Under the pieces are notes generated by a model. It had not been told where the DNA came from and did not search any database. It worked only from the letters and a program-made list of their open reading frames with translations. Positions 45,279 through 56,826 of a stretch of DNA of 57,129 nucleotides are shown here, one piece after another. The stretch is from positions 1-57,129 of the forward strand of contig FTLJ01000268.1 of NCBI GenBank assembly GCA_900155495.1, written 5' to 3'. The position numbers and the translations under genes are program-made. Positions within the stretch are counted from its first letter, which is position 1. Each line of letters begins with the position of its first letter. Source of the DNA: Porogramme epimiltina (lineage: Eukaryota > Basidiomycota > Agaricomycetes > Polyporales > Polyporaceae).

Positions 45279-47387
45279 TCACTCGTCCAGCACGACGTGC
45301 ACCGACGTCATCGCCTTCGAGAAGTCAAGCAGCGGCGCAGACGCGCGGCGGCCCAGCCCACTACTACCCTCCTCGACGTCCGACCCGTCCGACTCGGCGC
45401 GCGCGCGCTCGCGGAGCACGCCCCACTGCACCCACCAGTCGTCCGCCTCGTCCTCGCAGTCGTACCCGAACACGATGCGGTACTCGTCCCACGCGGCGCT
45501 CGCCTCGCCCTCCGAGTCGAGCACGTTCCCGCCCTCGCGCACCTTGGCGCGCATCGCGGCGTCGCGCTGCGCGGCCTCGGGCCCGTCCGCGGTCATGAAG
45601 AACGCGGAGGCGAGCTCGCCCGCGCGCACGGTGCGCACGCGCGCCTGCCGCAGCTCCTGGAACGCGTACAGGAAGGATTCGATCTGCCGGTGCGAGGAGA
45701 GGTGCGAGAAGAGCTTGGCGAGCACCGCGCCGTCTTCGACGGCCATCGCGGTGCCTTGGATCGTGGAGGGCTGCGGAGGAGAAAAGAAGGGGGCGGGGGG
45801 TGCGGATTAGCGAGCACGTTCGCTACGGGCATCACGAACACCGGGGCAAGGGACAGGGGAACCCCTCCGTGGAAGGACGGTCGCGTAATGTGGGCCGAAG
45901 AAGGTCTGGGGGTGTGGCGATGAGGGTGGCAAGAGAAGTTGGACTTACGGGGAACGGATGTGCGGCTTCGCCGATGAGAACTAGCCGCCCGTCGTCAGAC
46001 ACCCAGTCCTCGAGGTCGCGGTGTTCCCTGATGGGGATGGGTATCGCTTTCCGCGCACCCTGTACCGCCGGTTTCAAGCTATAGTTGGAAGACCAATTAG
46101 CACGAGGTCGGACAATAGAACACGAGGTGAGGGGAAGCGCACATATCGCCGACCTTGTCCGCAATGAGGGGCAGGTCGATGGAAGGCTTGTCGCCGTAGC
46201 GGCCATCACGCCCGCCGTCGGGTGCGTACAGTTGCAGCGCGATGCCGCCTGACTGGCCCTGCTGAATTCAGTTCAGACGCCTTGTATGCCGAGAGACTGC
46301 GGAGACATACCAGGGGGTACGCGACGATGGCGTGTCCGGGTCCAAACGCGGCGAAGAGCCCGTTCTATACAAACGTCAGGCCAAGCCCGTGCAAAACACG
46401 TAGAAAGAACGCACGTAGCCCTCGAGGTACTGCGCGTATGCCGACAGCGTCTCCTGCTCGATGACGGTGCTGTTCCCGGAAGTCAATACACGTACGTACG
46501 CTAGAGGCTGGGAAGACTACTCACTCGTACAATGCGAGGCCGGTTGGCGTGCCCGGCATCTGCTGTCCGACGACCTCGACGCGCGACAGCCCGTACTCGC
46601 CGTCCGCACCGACAATCACGTCTCCGGTGATCTCCTCCCCGGACACTAGCACCACCTTGCAGTCCGCGGCGTCCACCTCGGCGACCGCGGTCTCGTAGAG
46701 TATTTGCGCGCCACGCTGGACCGCGGCATTGTACAGGATGTCGTATAGATCAGCGTGCTAGTAAGCGAAGCCATCGCGTCAGTTCATGCCAGAGAGAAGG
46801 GGTGCCGAAAAATGATGCACGAACCGCCATGATGAGGAAAATTCCCCGCGTCTCCTTGAGCATTTCCTCGTCCCATACTTGTTCACCTAACCGCTCCCCC
46901 GTATCGTCTTTACAGTGGTAGAAGGACCTTCATTAGATTTAACATCAAAGAGAATAAATAGATGTACACTGACATCGCATGAAGTCGAGTTTTTTCGTGA
47001 CCATCGCTTTGCCCATCAGCGATTCGCGTAGTCCCCAATGGAAGAGGATCTTCGAGAGGTTAGGTGGCACTCGGATTCCACCCGAGCCGCGCTGAGAGGG
47101 AAAGTTCTAGTGAGCCTAGTACCAGAGGACAAACTCCGACTAGGACACGCACCGCGGCCGCTTTGTCGGTTCGCTCGAGGACTTGCACATGGTGCCCGAC
47201 ACGTCTGAGCGCTAACGCGCACGCTAGTCCAGCAATGCCTAGTGACCCACAATCACCATAAGTACGGCCACACAGGACGGAACACGAGACAGCACGCACC
47301 TCCACCGACGATGACGAAGTCGATGGGGAGTGTGGCGGGGAGTGGGGGGTTGGATCGGGAACCGGAAGACTGAGAGCCACGAAACAT
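45279..47387 (-). CDS. FAD-dependent monooxygenase (salicylate hydroxylase/UbiH type)
   Basis: Ten exons were joined: 47387-47300, 47238-47153, 47091-46970, 46927-46825, 46757-46525, 46469-46415, 46364-46311, 46258-46143, 46078-45949 and 45770-45279, for 492 residues. The dinucleotide-binding motif is FVIVGGGIAGLACALALRR at residues 24-42. The DG motif is GADG at 183-186. The GD-type motif reads GEAAHPFPPSTIQGTAMAVEDG, beginning at residue 322, with Glu instead of the usual Asp (GDAAHP). These three motifs define class A flavoprotein hydroxylases, which use NADPH and O2 to hydroxylate aromatic or phenolic compounds. The last 150 residues are long and partly charged. The gene diverges from the GST gene across 1.7 kb, a pairing compatible with detoxification. 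The substrate is unknown. Confidence 0.9.
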
Positions 47388-49127
47388 GGTGAGTATGCGG
47401 GTGAACGGATAGGGCAGTGATCGATCACCGACGCCCTTACCTGGGCACTCGAGCACATCTTTGTGGCGGTTTCCGTTAAAGCAACCGTAAACAGTTTGGG
47501 AGGGCGGAGGCGAGCGTAGAGCCGTGGGGAACGCTGGTGCGTGTGCGCTGGAGGGGGAGACTGGAAGGAGGCGAGCGAGCTATGGCAAAGCTGTCAGCGG
47601 GCAGCGGGCTGGCCTCCCGCTCCGATATATGAATCGCCGGGCACGCGTCGCTTGCGCAGAGCCGACAATTTTGGGCCGCGCACGGAAAGTCCGGGCGCGG
47701 GCCCTGCGCGACGATTGGCGGGCGCGGGGTGCCCCGAGTCTTCCAGGCTCCCGCGTGCGCGCCCGCGGGGGGGCGGCGCGGGCGCGAGCGTGCGCGGCCG
47801 GATCGCGATCGTGATGGCGCGGGATCTGGGGGTCGCCCGGGATGGCAGGACGGGCTCGCCGCGGGGGAGGGCGCGCGAGGAGGAATCAATTCGGGGGCGC
47901 GAAGCGAGTTCGTAATGGGTGCTGGACGCGGAGGGCGAGCGAGCCGAACGATGCGAGCCAAGCCGTGCCGCCCCTTGCGGCTTCGCACGCGCCCGCGCAG
48001 AGGGCGCGGTGTGTCGGCTCTGCGGGGTCTGGGTGTGTGCGCACTACGCACAAGCCCGAATCGATTCTGTTTTGGGTATGGTGAGGTTGGAGGCCGGCGA
48101 CTTGGCCGGGGGTGGGCGTTTGAGGGGAAATGAGGGTCGCGGGATCAAAGGCGAGATGTGACGGAGTCCGAGGGGAGAGAAGCTGCGAACGGAACAAGAC
48201 ACGATTCGGATTTGCGGCTCTGCTGGCGATTGATTGCGCAGAAGGGCTAGACGATGCCAGACCATGTACGTACGACGCGTCCGGTTACCGCGCCAGGCTA
48301 GGGCATGTCTGGTAGCCGCTGATGAGAGTGTGCATGTTTGTCGCACAATTCTCGCCCTCATCACGGAAGGACGCCGCATCCAGCCTGGATTGTTGGGGAA
48401 AAAGCTGACGAAGGTCGCAGGGCGGCTTCGCACGCAGGAAAAGCGGCACCGCTGATGTTGAATAAGTGTGATAGACTGTTTGTTTGCCGTAACATGTCGA
48501 ATTCGGGAGCGAGGGGCGCATAACTTGGCAAGAACACAGGAAGTCGAAGCCCGGGAGGAAGAACTCGAAGGAAAGATGCGAGGAATAATTATAAGCTGGG
48601 ATGGAGCCGGAGAAGACCGGGAGAAAAGCTTAGCAGCAGGCGAGCTTCCGACATATGAACAGCGTCAAAAACAGTGTCGGCCTCTTTCCAGGTGGCGGTG
48701 TCCCCCAGATCCGTCTTGGGCAAGTGCAGCGGCGTCCCACGGATCTGATCGCTCCACGTGTACACCCCAGACCTGCTGTCCGATCCCCGACCAGTCCAGG
48801 CTCGCACTCTGCACCCTCATTGCCCGTCGTCGAATTTGACCAAACCTTTAACAAAGAGGCTGCTATGTATGTACAGGCGTGCTGCATACCGCTGGGATCG
48901 CCATGCGTACATAGTCTTGTTGTCTGACGACGATGCGCTTCGTAGATTGCATTCGAACAGGAACAGCTAAAGTCACCAGACAGGCGTCCCGGGATCACGA
49001 CAGCCCCAGGAACGGCCGCTGCGTCTTCCAGCGCATATAACTGCATTAGGTGCGCGCGCACCTCCCCGAAGTCCAACACTGAGAAGACGACCGCATAGCA
49101 GCCGCCAGCGAGCACTCGTCCAACGCC
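47388..49127. other. Intergenic region between monooxygenase and GST genes
   Basis: A 1.7 kb divergent gap. From 47700 to 48050 the sequence is extremely GC-rich and shows long frames on both strands that look like a composition effect. A minus-strand frame of 161 codons at 48630-49115 has no motif. No gene or RNA could be supported. Confidence 0.45.
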
Positions 49128-50504
49128 ATGACGTCACCCTTCCGCCAAGGACTCTCCCGTCCCGCCCTGAACACGCGTGCCGCCGTGCGGTCACTCAGTT
49201 CAATATCACCTGCAATTACGGCGTGCGCAAGCGCGCGGGCAGATCACCAGCGCGGATCAGTCGGTCGCTACTCCACGGCTACGTCGCCGTCAAGCAAGCC
49301 TCTGCAGCTCTACACGGCCGGCACGCCTAACGGCCGCAAGGTCCACATCTACCTAGAAGAGTTAAAGACGCAGTACGGGCTCACGTACCAGTGCGCGAAT
49401 CCCTCGATTTGCCTCCGCTCGTTGCCCGTCGACTGAGGCGTCGCATCACGACAGCGTGCGCCCCATCGATCTAGGGAGGAAGGAGCAGAAGGAGCCGTGG
49501 TTTCTCGCGCTCAACCCGAACGGCCGCATCCCCGTGCTCGTCGACACGAACCGAGGGGACTTTGCCATGTTCGAGAGTGCGGCGATCCTGCTCTATCTCG
49601 CGCGTCACTACGACACGCTCGGGAAGTTCGCATTCGACGCGCAGACCGATGCGCGCGCGAATGACCAGAGCGAGATGCTCCAATGGATCTTCTTCGCGGT
49701 GAGCTGGCCTTGCAAGAGTATTGTGACTGCTCTGCTGTGGTGCCAACTAGACCATTGGTGCTCCTTACAGCATGGCGGCATCGGACCGATGCAGGGTCAA
49801 GGTCAGCATTGGTCCCATTTACCACCGAAGACTTAAGTATCGGACGCTGATGACGCAACACCCGTCCTCACCCCCGCGCTCACTCACCGACCCCATGGCT
49901 CCCTCCTATCTCCAGCGAGCCACTTCCGCAACGCAGCCCTCGAAGACATCCCCTACGCCAAGCAGCGTGCGTGACATGCGCCCTCTCACCTTCTCCACAA
50001 CGCCCCTAATGAGACTGAGAGCGCCTCGGGCCCGACGCGTACTACAGGCTACCTAGACGAGACGGAACGGCTGTACGGCGTCCTCGACATGCGCCTCGCG
50101 CAGCGCGACTGGCTCGCGGGCCCCGCGCGTGGCGTGTACACCATCGCGGACATGAACGCGTTTCCCTGGTGAGCACCCCCCCCCCCGGGCCCTTTAAGCT
50201 TCAAACCCCGAAACTGCGCTGTCGCGCACCATCCGTTCGGACGCGCCGCTGACGCTCCCGCGCTGCAGGGTGAACGGGCACAGTTTCGCCGGCACAGACA
50301 CCTTGGACGCGTGGCCGAACGTCAAGGTGCGTACCAACGGTCCCGCCCGAGTTCCCCGCCGTACCGTCCACTGGGAGCAGCGCGCACGACAAGGCGCGGC
50401 ATGTGGCGACTTATTTCTCTTACTGACCGCCACTCCGCGTGCAGGCGTGGGTCGAGCGCATGCGGGAACGTCCCGCAGTGCGTGCAGGCCTGCAGATTCC
50501 GTAG
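49128..50504 (+). CDS. Glutathione S-transferase (Ure2p/omega-like) with probable mitochondrial presequence
   Basis: Seven exons, 49128-49390, 49455-49698, 49771-49801, 49916-49966, 50048-50168, 50269-50326 and 50445-50504, give 275 residues. The first 55 residues are rich in Arg, Ser and Ala and poor in acid ([25 protein letters not shown]), the form of a mitochondrial targeting sequence. The GST N-terminal thioredoxin fold begins [23 protein letters not shown], contains [19 protein letters not shown] and ends [20 protein letters not shown]. The C-terminal helical domain contains [27 protein letters not shown] and [17 protein letters not shown]. No cysteine stands at the usual omega catalytic site, where NGR follows, as in Ure2-type GSTs. 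Exon 3 is only 31 nt. Glutathione conjugation or peroxide reduction is inferred. Confidence 0.9.
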
Positions 50505-50540
50505 TACAGCGTGTAAACACCTACGAAGAGTCCATGAACC

Positions 50541-50795
50541 CTATGCCAGCGACCCTGCACCTAGAGCGGTCGAAAAACTCGCGTGCCACTCATGAACACA
50601 TCGACGGCACGCGCCGGGCACCACAAAGAAGAGCGCGCGCCCCACCACCGCGGCAAAAACGGGGACGAGAAGGGTGCTAGCGGACACATACCAGTCCCAG
50701 GCGGTGGAGCGTATGTCGTCTACCCCTAGCACCTCGGCCAATGGCGCACGCCCCGCTCGCGCGCGCGCGTACACAGCGAGTGCCCCATCCGTCAT
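50541..50795 (-). CDS. Hypothetical small membrane protein
   Basis: A short open frame of 84 residues starting MTDGALAVYARARAGRAPLAEV. It contains a hydrophobic stretch (TLLVPVFAAVVGRALFFVV) suited to one membrane helix and then two Cys near the end. It converges with the GST gene, 37 bases apart. No homologue is recognised. The frame continues open upstream to 51140 without a better start. It may be chance. Confidence 0.25.
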   Translation of the reverse strand: MTDGALAVYARARAGRAPLAEVLGVDDIRSTAWDWYVSASTLLVPVFAAVVGRALFFVVPGACRRCVHEWHASFSTALGAGSLA

Positions 50796-51548
50796 CGACA
50801 CCAGCGCAGAAGCGGCTCGGGTGCACAAGCCCTTGGGCCCTCGCAGGGCATGGTGCCCCGCGCGCGTGGGGCGGACGCGCGCGAGGTCACATGGGCGGGG
50901 CGGGTGTGGGGCAGGAACGAGCGATCGGTGATTGGGGATCGCGATCACGCAACGCCGGCGAGGGGGAGAGGAGACTAACTTATTCGTACAGTATAGGTAC
51001 CGTGGGCCCGAGTCGCTAACTACGCGGAGGAGAACATACAGAGGCGGAGGGAAGGTTGGAGTGGATGAACGTTTGGACGACGCGAGCGAGGGAGCGGATG
51101 GAGCATAAGGAAAGGGAGCAGAACCGGGAATCAAGCACAAGTACAGGTGGGGAGCGGGTCCCTGATTCGCGCGTTGCCCATCTATGTACGGCCGCGGTCG
51201 ACCCGTGCAAAGATAAGGGCCACCGCGGAGTCGCCGTACCGCTACTACTATACATACGCCCTACTCGTACAACGACAGGCCGTCGATAACAATATTTTGG
51301 CGCAGGTGCAAGGGAGGAGACGGCGTCGAAATGTGTGGCTACTGCGCGTCGGAGGCGAGCGGGGTGAGTGCGGCGCCAAGGGTGAAGGGTGGTGGTTCTA
51401 GGACTCACCAAGGAACACTGCAAGCGCCCGGTAAATCAGCGAACGAGAGGCGGGGGGCGTCGGAGCCGCGCCCGCCTAGCACGCCTACAGCGGAGAGAAG
51501 TGAGGCGCATAGCGGACGTGACGGGTGTGGGACGCGCCTTAGGCACTA
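50796..51548. other. Intergenic region, no feature seen
   Basis: No conserved frame or repeat is seen here beyond low-complexity GC-rich stretches. Confidence 0.45.
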
Positions 51549-51839
51549 CTACTCTTCCGGCGACTCGCCCTCGCTGCCAGAAGACTGCCGGTCGCGCTTC
51601 GCGGACCCGACCGGCGCCCCCGTCTCGGATGAGGGCGAAGAAGAGGTTGAAGGGGTCGAGGTTGCGGTGGCCGGGACGGCGGAGGGGGCGCTGCTGGCGT
51701 CCTCGAGCTTCTTGCTGAGCTCCATCCAGAGATCGAGGGTGTACTGGTGCATGTCGCGCGCGTACGCGAGGAGGGCGTACTGCGGGTGGGCGGAGGCCAT
51801 GTCTGCGGGCGTCGTGCGCTGCTTCTGGGCGGTGGTCAT
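51549..51839 (-). CDS. Hypothetical short protein, N-terminal half helical
   Basis: An open frame of 96 residues. It starts MTTAQKQRTTPADMASAHPQ, followed by YALLAYARDMHQYTLDLWMELSKKLEDASS, which reads as an amphipathic helix with good codon use. The C-terminal half is Ser/Pro/Thr-rich and acidic at the end (SSGSEGESPEE). The ATG is followed by a normal codon pattern and the frame has no stop for 96 codons. The frame extends upstream to 51944, but there it is Arg/Pro-rich and probably untranslated. It is not a family I recognise. Confidence 0.5.
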   Translation of the reverse strand: MTTAQKQRTTPADMASAHPQYALLAYARDMHQYTLDLWMELSKKLEDASSAPSAVPATATSTPSTSSSPSSETGAPVGSAKRDRQSSGSEGESPEE

Positions 51840-53098
51840 TGTATGCGGGGGCCCGGGGACTCGGGAGGGCGCGTGGCGGAGGCGGCGGGCGGACGGGCGA
51901 GAATAGGGGGTCGTAGCTCCGAGGAGCTGCCGCAGGCGAGGCACAGCAGAGGCGAAGGCGGGCCTGGGTGAGGCACGGCGAGGACAGTCGAAGGGAGAGA
52001 CGAGGAAAGCAAACGGGAGGAGACGAGGGAGAAAGAGGTGGCAAACGCGGGAGGGCTGCAGGGGAGGTGCTGATATAACGCAGGACCGGGGGCGGGGCGG
52101 GACGCGTGAGCTCTATCTCGATAGAGCGGAGGGGAAGGCGACGAAGAGCTGCTACGGCGCGCAGAAGGCCGACCAGCATCCTTTCTCGTCCGGATCCCTT
52201 TGGCAGTTTCAATTACGCAGCTCCCAGGGACCGATGAGCAACGGCGGCGCACATACGTCATCGGTCTGCTCCACCCCCCAGACCGCCCCCGCCAAGTATT
52301 CCCTGCCCTCTTCCATACCCCGGGCCACCTCATCGTCAATGGTCGGTCGGTTCGCCCATCTTCTGCGGTAATACTGGGACTCAGAAGAGTCGGAGATGAG
52401 TCCGGAGGGCTCCCTAGCGGGGGTTCGAGAGGAGCGCGTCGGAGTTGTGCGACGGAGGCATGTGAGCGCCTGAGCGAGAATATCTGCAGCCTGTCGGCGT
52501 GATCAGCTCCCACTCCACCAGTCGCCCACAACGATAAGGCAGCGAAGTCGCCGGGGTTCGAACCGCGCAAAGCTCCCGGTTGCGGCGCGGTCGACGTGAT
52601 TTGGCGAAAGTGACGCGTCGAATTGACACCGGACAGGGGGCTTTCGCCTAGCGAGCTGCGGGCTGCTGAGCATCATCGTGCGCAGGTCAGGAGGCCACGG
52701 AGGCATGCAAATGCGCAACGCTTCCGCCCAGGTGTGGTGCTCCTATGTGAGAAGAACCCAGGGTGAGTAGATCAGCCGCTAAGCTGGACAGTTGAAAAAG
52801 ATGGAAACGCGCACATGCAGCCCTCTCGTTATATCGAAGCCACAAAGGTTCACGGAAGATTAGTAAAGTGCGCTTCGGACAGTCAGCGTCATGGTTGATT
52901 TAAGCTTGTCGGAGAGCCGTTTCGACTTCCTCGTCGTCTGGCGACGTGGCGAGACAAACCGACGGAGTTTCCGAAAAGAGGGATCGGCGTGTGACGGCGT
53001 GTGACAGCATACTCGTGACCGCAGTGACGGACGCTCACACCCGTCTTCCGCTCGCCTGTGAGTGCAAGTCCAGCTCAGCTCCTCGCCGTCCGTCCACG
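51840..53098. other. Intergenic region, no feature seen
   Basis: A CT-rich region with divergent promoters of the short gene (minus) and MRPL20 (plus). GGTTCGAACC at 52554-52563 resembles a tRNA B box, but no tRNA can be folded around it. Confidence 0.45.
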
Positions 53099-53647
53099 AT
53101 GAAGCCTCGACTGCCCCTCCCGCTGAGGATCCCCTCCCGCTCCTACGCCACGCGCCTCCCAGAGCGTCCCCCCTTCCGCGCCCGGGACCCCCTCTCGGAC
53201 AAGAAAGCAAGCCAGCCGTGGCAGCCCCTCGCCGACGCCGAGAGCACGACCTTCATCCACCGCCCCCCGCCGTCGGCGCCGTCCCCCCTCTCGTACACCA
53301 CCGCGCCCGCGTCGCCCCTCCTCCGCCCCGCCCCGGCGCCCGTGGGCGGCGAGCTCCCGCCGACGGTGCGCCAGGAGCAGCCGGAGCGGGAACGCGTGTC
53401 CGACGCGGACCTCGCGCGCATCCGCCAGCTGCGCCGCGAGGACCCGAAGACGTGGACGCGCGGCCGGCTCGCGCGCGAGTTCGGGTGCTCGCCGTGGTTC
53501 GTCGGCCAGGTCACGTCGCTCAAGGGCCCCGAGCGCCGCGCCGCGCTCACGGAGCGCGACAGGGAGCACGCGGCGAACCGGGAGAAGTGGGGCGAGCGGC
53601 GGTCGTTGAACGACGACATTAGGAAAAAGAGGAAGGAGTTTTGGTAG
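53099..53647 (+). CDS. MRPL20: Mitochondrial ribosomal protein L20 (mL58 family)
   Basis: A single-exon gene of 182 residues. The start MKPRLPLPLRIPSRSYATRLPE is an N-terminal targeting sequence of the usual basic and hydroxylated composition. TTFIHRPPPSAPSPLSYTTAPASPLLRP is the diagnostic core of fungal MRP-L20. It is followed by RVSDADLARIRQLRREDPKTWTRGRLAREFGCSPWFVGQV, a helix-turn-helix-like RNA-contact region. The C-terminus (EHAANREKWGERRSLNDDIRKKRKEFW) is highly basic. The protein belongs to the large subunit of the mitochondrial ribosome. An in-frame ATG at 52946 is less likely, since it would precede the presequence by 51 codons. Confidence 0.92.
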   Translation: MKPRLPLPLRIPSRSYATRLPERPPFRARDPLSDKKASQPWQPLADAESTTFIHRPPPSAPSPLSYTTAPASPLLRPAPAPVGGELPPTVRQEQPERERVSDADLARIRQLRREDPKTWTRGRLAREFGCSPWFVGQVTSLKGPERRAALTERDREHAANREKWGERRSLNDDIRKKRKEFW

Positions 53648-54351
53648 ATGGGCGGGGCGGGTTCCGGGCATTGCTTGCGCTAGAGGTGCGTCAGGTCTAG
53701 TGTGTTGCTGGACTGCGGGCTTATCCGTCTGACGCGGGTTTGCAGGGCTCTGTCTTGGGATCTCTGCCTTCATGCTACTTCCTCACTCAGCTACACGTTG
53801 CATATTGTATCACTCCACTATTATCCATGCTGCTTTCAGGGAACCACTCTTCTTGGGCTGCCTCATGCAAGTTTCAGAGCATTGTAAGCTCTTTGCCACC
53901 TGTAAGGGAAGCCATTGATTTGCCATGAATGGCCCGGGCTCTTGGAGGAGTTAAGATGGGGACCGTGACATGCTTCTCAACACATTCCCTTCAAACAAGA
54001 TTACCAGGGAAGACCGTCAACAGTGTCTAACAGTGTCCCTATGCCAACAATACAATGGCTGTAGAGTTAATGGCTCGCGGTAGCAGCTGCAACGTATATA
54101 CAGGCCCTCCGTAATACACTGCTCGCGATGCTAGACTTTCTCTTTGCGCGAGGTGACGAGCGTAGGGGACTAGAAAATCCTGAATGTAGGGCGGGGCGCC
54201 TTTCCCACGTGGCCCGCGAGAGGTGCGGCCCGTGTGCAAGATTTTGCGAGCTCGTGATCGAGATTCGGGGCTGCAGTGGCCTCTTCGACTTCGACGAACC
54301 CGTTCAGAGCTCTGCTCGTCCGTCTCTCCCCTCTGTATACGCGCTCTCACC
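53648..54351. other. Intergenic region, no feature seen
   Basis: 3' flank of MRPL20 and promoter of SAS10. No RNA gene is seen. A frame starting at 54128 runs into SAS10 exon 2 in a different reading and is an artefact. Confidence 0.5.
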
Positions 54352-56826
54352 ATGGTACGCCGCCGCTCGAGCAAGTCAAAGGCCGCGCACTCCAAGGCGC
54401 GCCCCGTCGACCGCAAGGAGAGCAAAATGCGCCGGTGGAAGACGGCGGACGACGTTCCTCTGGACGAGGAGGACCAGTGTGCGTACTTTTCTACGCACCA
54501 CGGTTGGTGGGCGAGGTGTTGATGTGCATGCAGTCCACTCTTCTAGGGATAAGATTCTCCTGGACGGAGACGAGGTGGGAGACGATAGTGGGGATGAGGA
54601 CGAGGTCTTTGCTCTCAAAGGCATGCCGGAGGACAGCCCCTCCGAAGACGAGTACGAAGAGGACGACGGGATGGACGAAGACGACGACATTGACGACGCG
54701 CACTACGCCGCTGCGGCAGCGGCAGCGAAAGACAAGAAGAAGGGGAAGGGGAAGAAAGGCAAGAAGGGGAAGAAGGACGAGTCGTCCGAGGACGAAGAGG
54801 ACGACGAGTCCTCGGAGGAGGAGGGCTGGGGAGACAAGAAGTCTGCGTACTACGCGTCGAACGCGGAGCAGATCGAGTCGGACGACGAGGAGGCGAACGA
54901 GCTCGAGGAGCAGGAGGCGAAGCGGCTGCAGACGAAGGCGCGGGACGCCATGGCGGACGACGACTTTGGTCTCGGCGACGTCGTGGAGGGGGGCTCTGAC
55001 GAAGCGGACGGGTACGTCATGCGGTCGGTATGTTTTCTAAATCCATCTGACGGCAGCTTTGTTGTAGCATGGACGAGCCGGCACCACCGGTTGTGCAGCA
55101 GCTGCCCCAGGACAAGCAGTCGTTGCTGCGGCATCTTGAGAAGACGAACCCGGAGGCTCTGGCTTTGGCCGGAGACTGGGAGGACGTTGCGTACACAATA
55201 GTCAAGAGTAAGGCGAAGATTGAGAAGTACGTTCAAACAAGTATTCCTGATCCACTATGCTCATTCGCATCCCATAGGCTTCAAAAGGAAGAACCGAACT
55301 CGCTCGGCCTTAGCATGATGCATTTACACTACCGTCAGTCCATCCTATCTTAATTCCCGCACACGTCCCGCTAACCCAGTCTCCCACACACACAGAGGCC
55401 CTCCTCACCTACGCGACCACCCTCGCATTCTACCTCCACCTCCGCACAAGCGACAAGTACGTCCAGCGCCCGGACCTGCTTAAGTCCCACCCGGTGCTCG
55501 GCCGCCTGCTCTCCCTCAAGCAGGCCCTGCACACACTCGAAGACCTCGACTTCGCCGCGTCCGACTCGGGCTCTGAACTCTCCTCCGACTTTGACATCAA
55601 CGACTCAGAACTCGGCCTCGATTCGGAAGAGGAGGACGCGGCTGGGGAAATGGACTGGCAGGCGGATGCGCAGGCCATCTGGGACGGGGAAAATACCCTC
55701 CGCCTCGGCAAGAAGGGCAAAGGCAAGGGCAAGGGCGGCGCGCTCCTTGAGATGGGCGAGCTCGAGGGTCTGCTGAGCGAGGCCAACGGTATCCTCGACA
55801 TGGCTGGCAAGTCCAAACGCAAGTCCAAGGCCGCAGGGGGAGACGAGCCTGAGCCCCCAAAGAAGAAGCGCAAGGGCGCAGACAAAGCCGTCACCCCCGT
55901 CTTCGACCTCGTCGAGCCCGAGCTCCCCTCCTCATCAAAATCCTCCAAGTCAAAACAAAAAACAAAACAAAAACCACAACCCGCCGCAGCCAGCGAGGAC
56001 GTCGTGGACATGTACGGCGAGGCCGCGGCGCTCGACACCGCGGACGCGGCGGACAAGTCCGCGCGGCGCAAGTCGCTCCGCTTCCACGTCGCGCGCATCG
56101 AGGGCACCGCCGCGCGCCGCGCCGGCGCGCGGGCGGGCGCGATGGGCGGCGACGACGACATTCCGTACCGCGAGCGCAAGCGCGAAAGGGAGGCGCGCCT
56201 CGCGGCGGAGGTCGCGCGCGCGCGGGCGCAGGGCGCGGACCTCGACGACGCGGACCCGGAGCTCGAGCGCGAGGACGGCGCCGCGGGGAAGAAGCGGCGG
56301 CGGGGCGAGGAGCGGGAGGGCGGGGATGGGAGCGGGGAGGAACGGGAGGACGGGTACTACGACCTCGTGCGGCGCACGGCGAAGGAGGGCAAGGCGAAGA
56401 AGAAGGCGGAGTACGAGGCCGCTGCGGCCGCTGCCAGGTGCGTCCCATGCGTCTTTTCTTCGTCTTCCCCCCCATCCGCCTCTCTCACGCCGCCTCGATC
56501 GGACACTGACAATCTCCTTCCCCGTCCCCTTCTCTTTCTCCTTCTTCTCCGCCGCCCCGCGCGCGCGCGACAGGCACGTCGACGGCGAAGAGGAGGGCGC
56601 GGAAGGGCCGCGCTCGCTGACGCGCGCGATCCTCAAGAACCGCGGGCTGACGCCGTCGCGCTCCAAGAGCGTGCGCAACCCGCGCGTCAAGAAGCGCCAG
56701 AAGTACGAGCAGGCCAAGAAGCGCGTCGCGTCGCAGAAACAGGTGTTCCGCGGCGGCGCGGACGCGACGCGCTACTCGGGCGAGAAGACGGGTATCTCGC
56801 AGACCATCAAGAGCGTCCGCTTGTAG
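54352..56826 (+). CDS. SAS10: U3 snoRNP/SSU processome protein Sas10/Utp3
   Basis: Six exons, 54352-54478, 54534-55011, 55068-55226, 55278-55333, 55396-56437 and 56574-56826, give 704 residues. The N-terminal 200 residues hold alternating basic and acidic tracts (SEDEYEEDDGMDEDDDID, then KDKKKGKGKKGKKGKKDESSEDEE). The Sas10/Utp3/C1D domain follows, from VQQLPQDKQSLLRHLEKTNPEALALAGDW to LGRLLSLKQALHTLEDLDF at about residues 205-320. A charged, partly coiled stretch then leads to the conserved C-terminal Sas10 domain, RSLTRAILKNRGLTPSRSKSVRNPRVKKRQKYEQAKKR to TGISQTIKSVRL, the last 70 residues. The protein acts in the nucleolus in 18S rRNA maturation. In yeast it is linked to telomere silencing as well. 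All junctions are GT-AG. Confidence 0.96.

Noticed and set aside
47476..48133. Frames over 100 codons on both strands at 47.5-48.1 kb
   Set aside because: The GC content is so high that stops are rare in all frames; no homology or splice pattern was found.
52554..52563. GGTTCGAACC resembling a tRNA B box
   Set aside because: No acceptor stem, D arm or anticodon stem can be folded around it on either strand.
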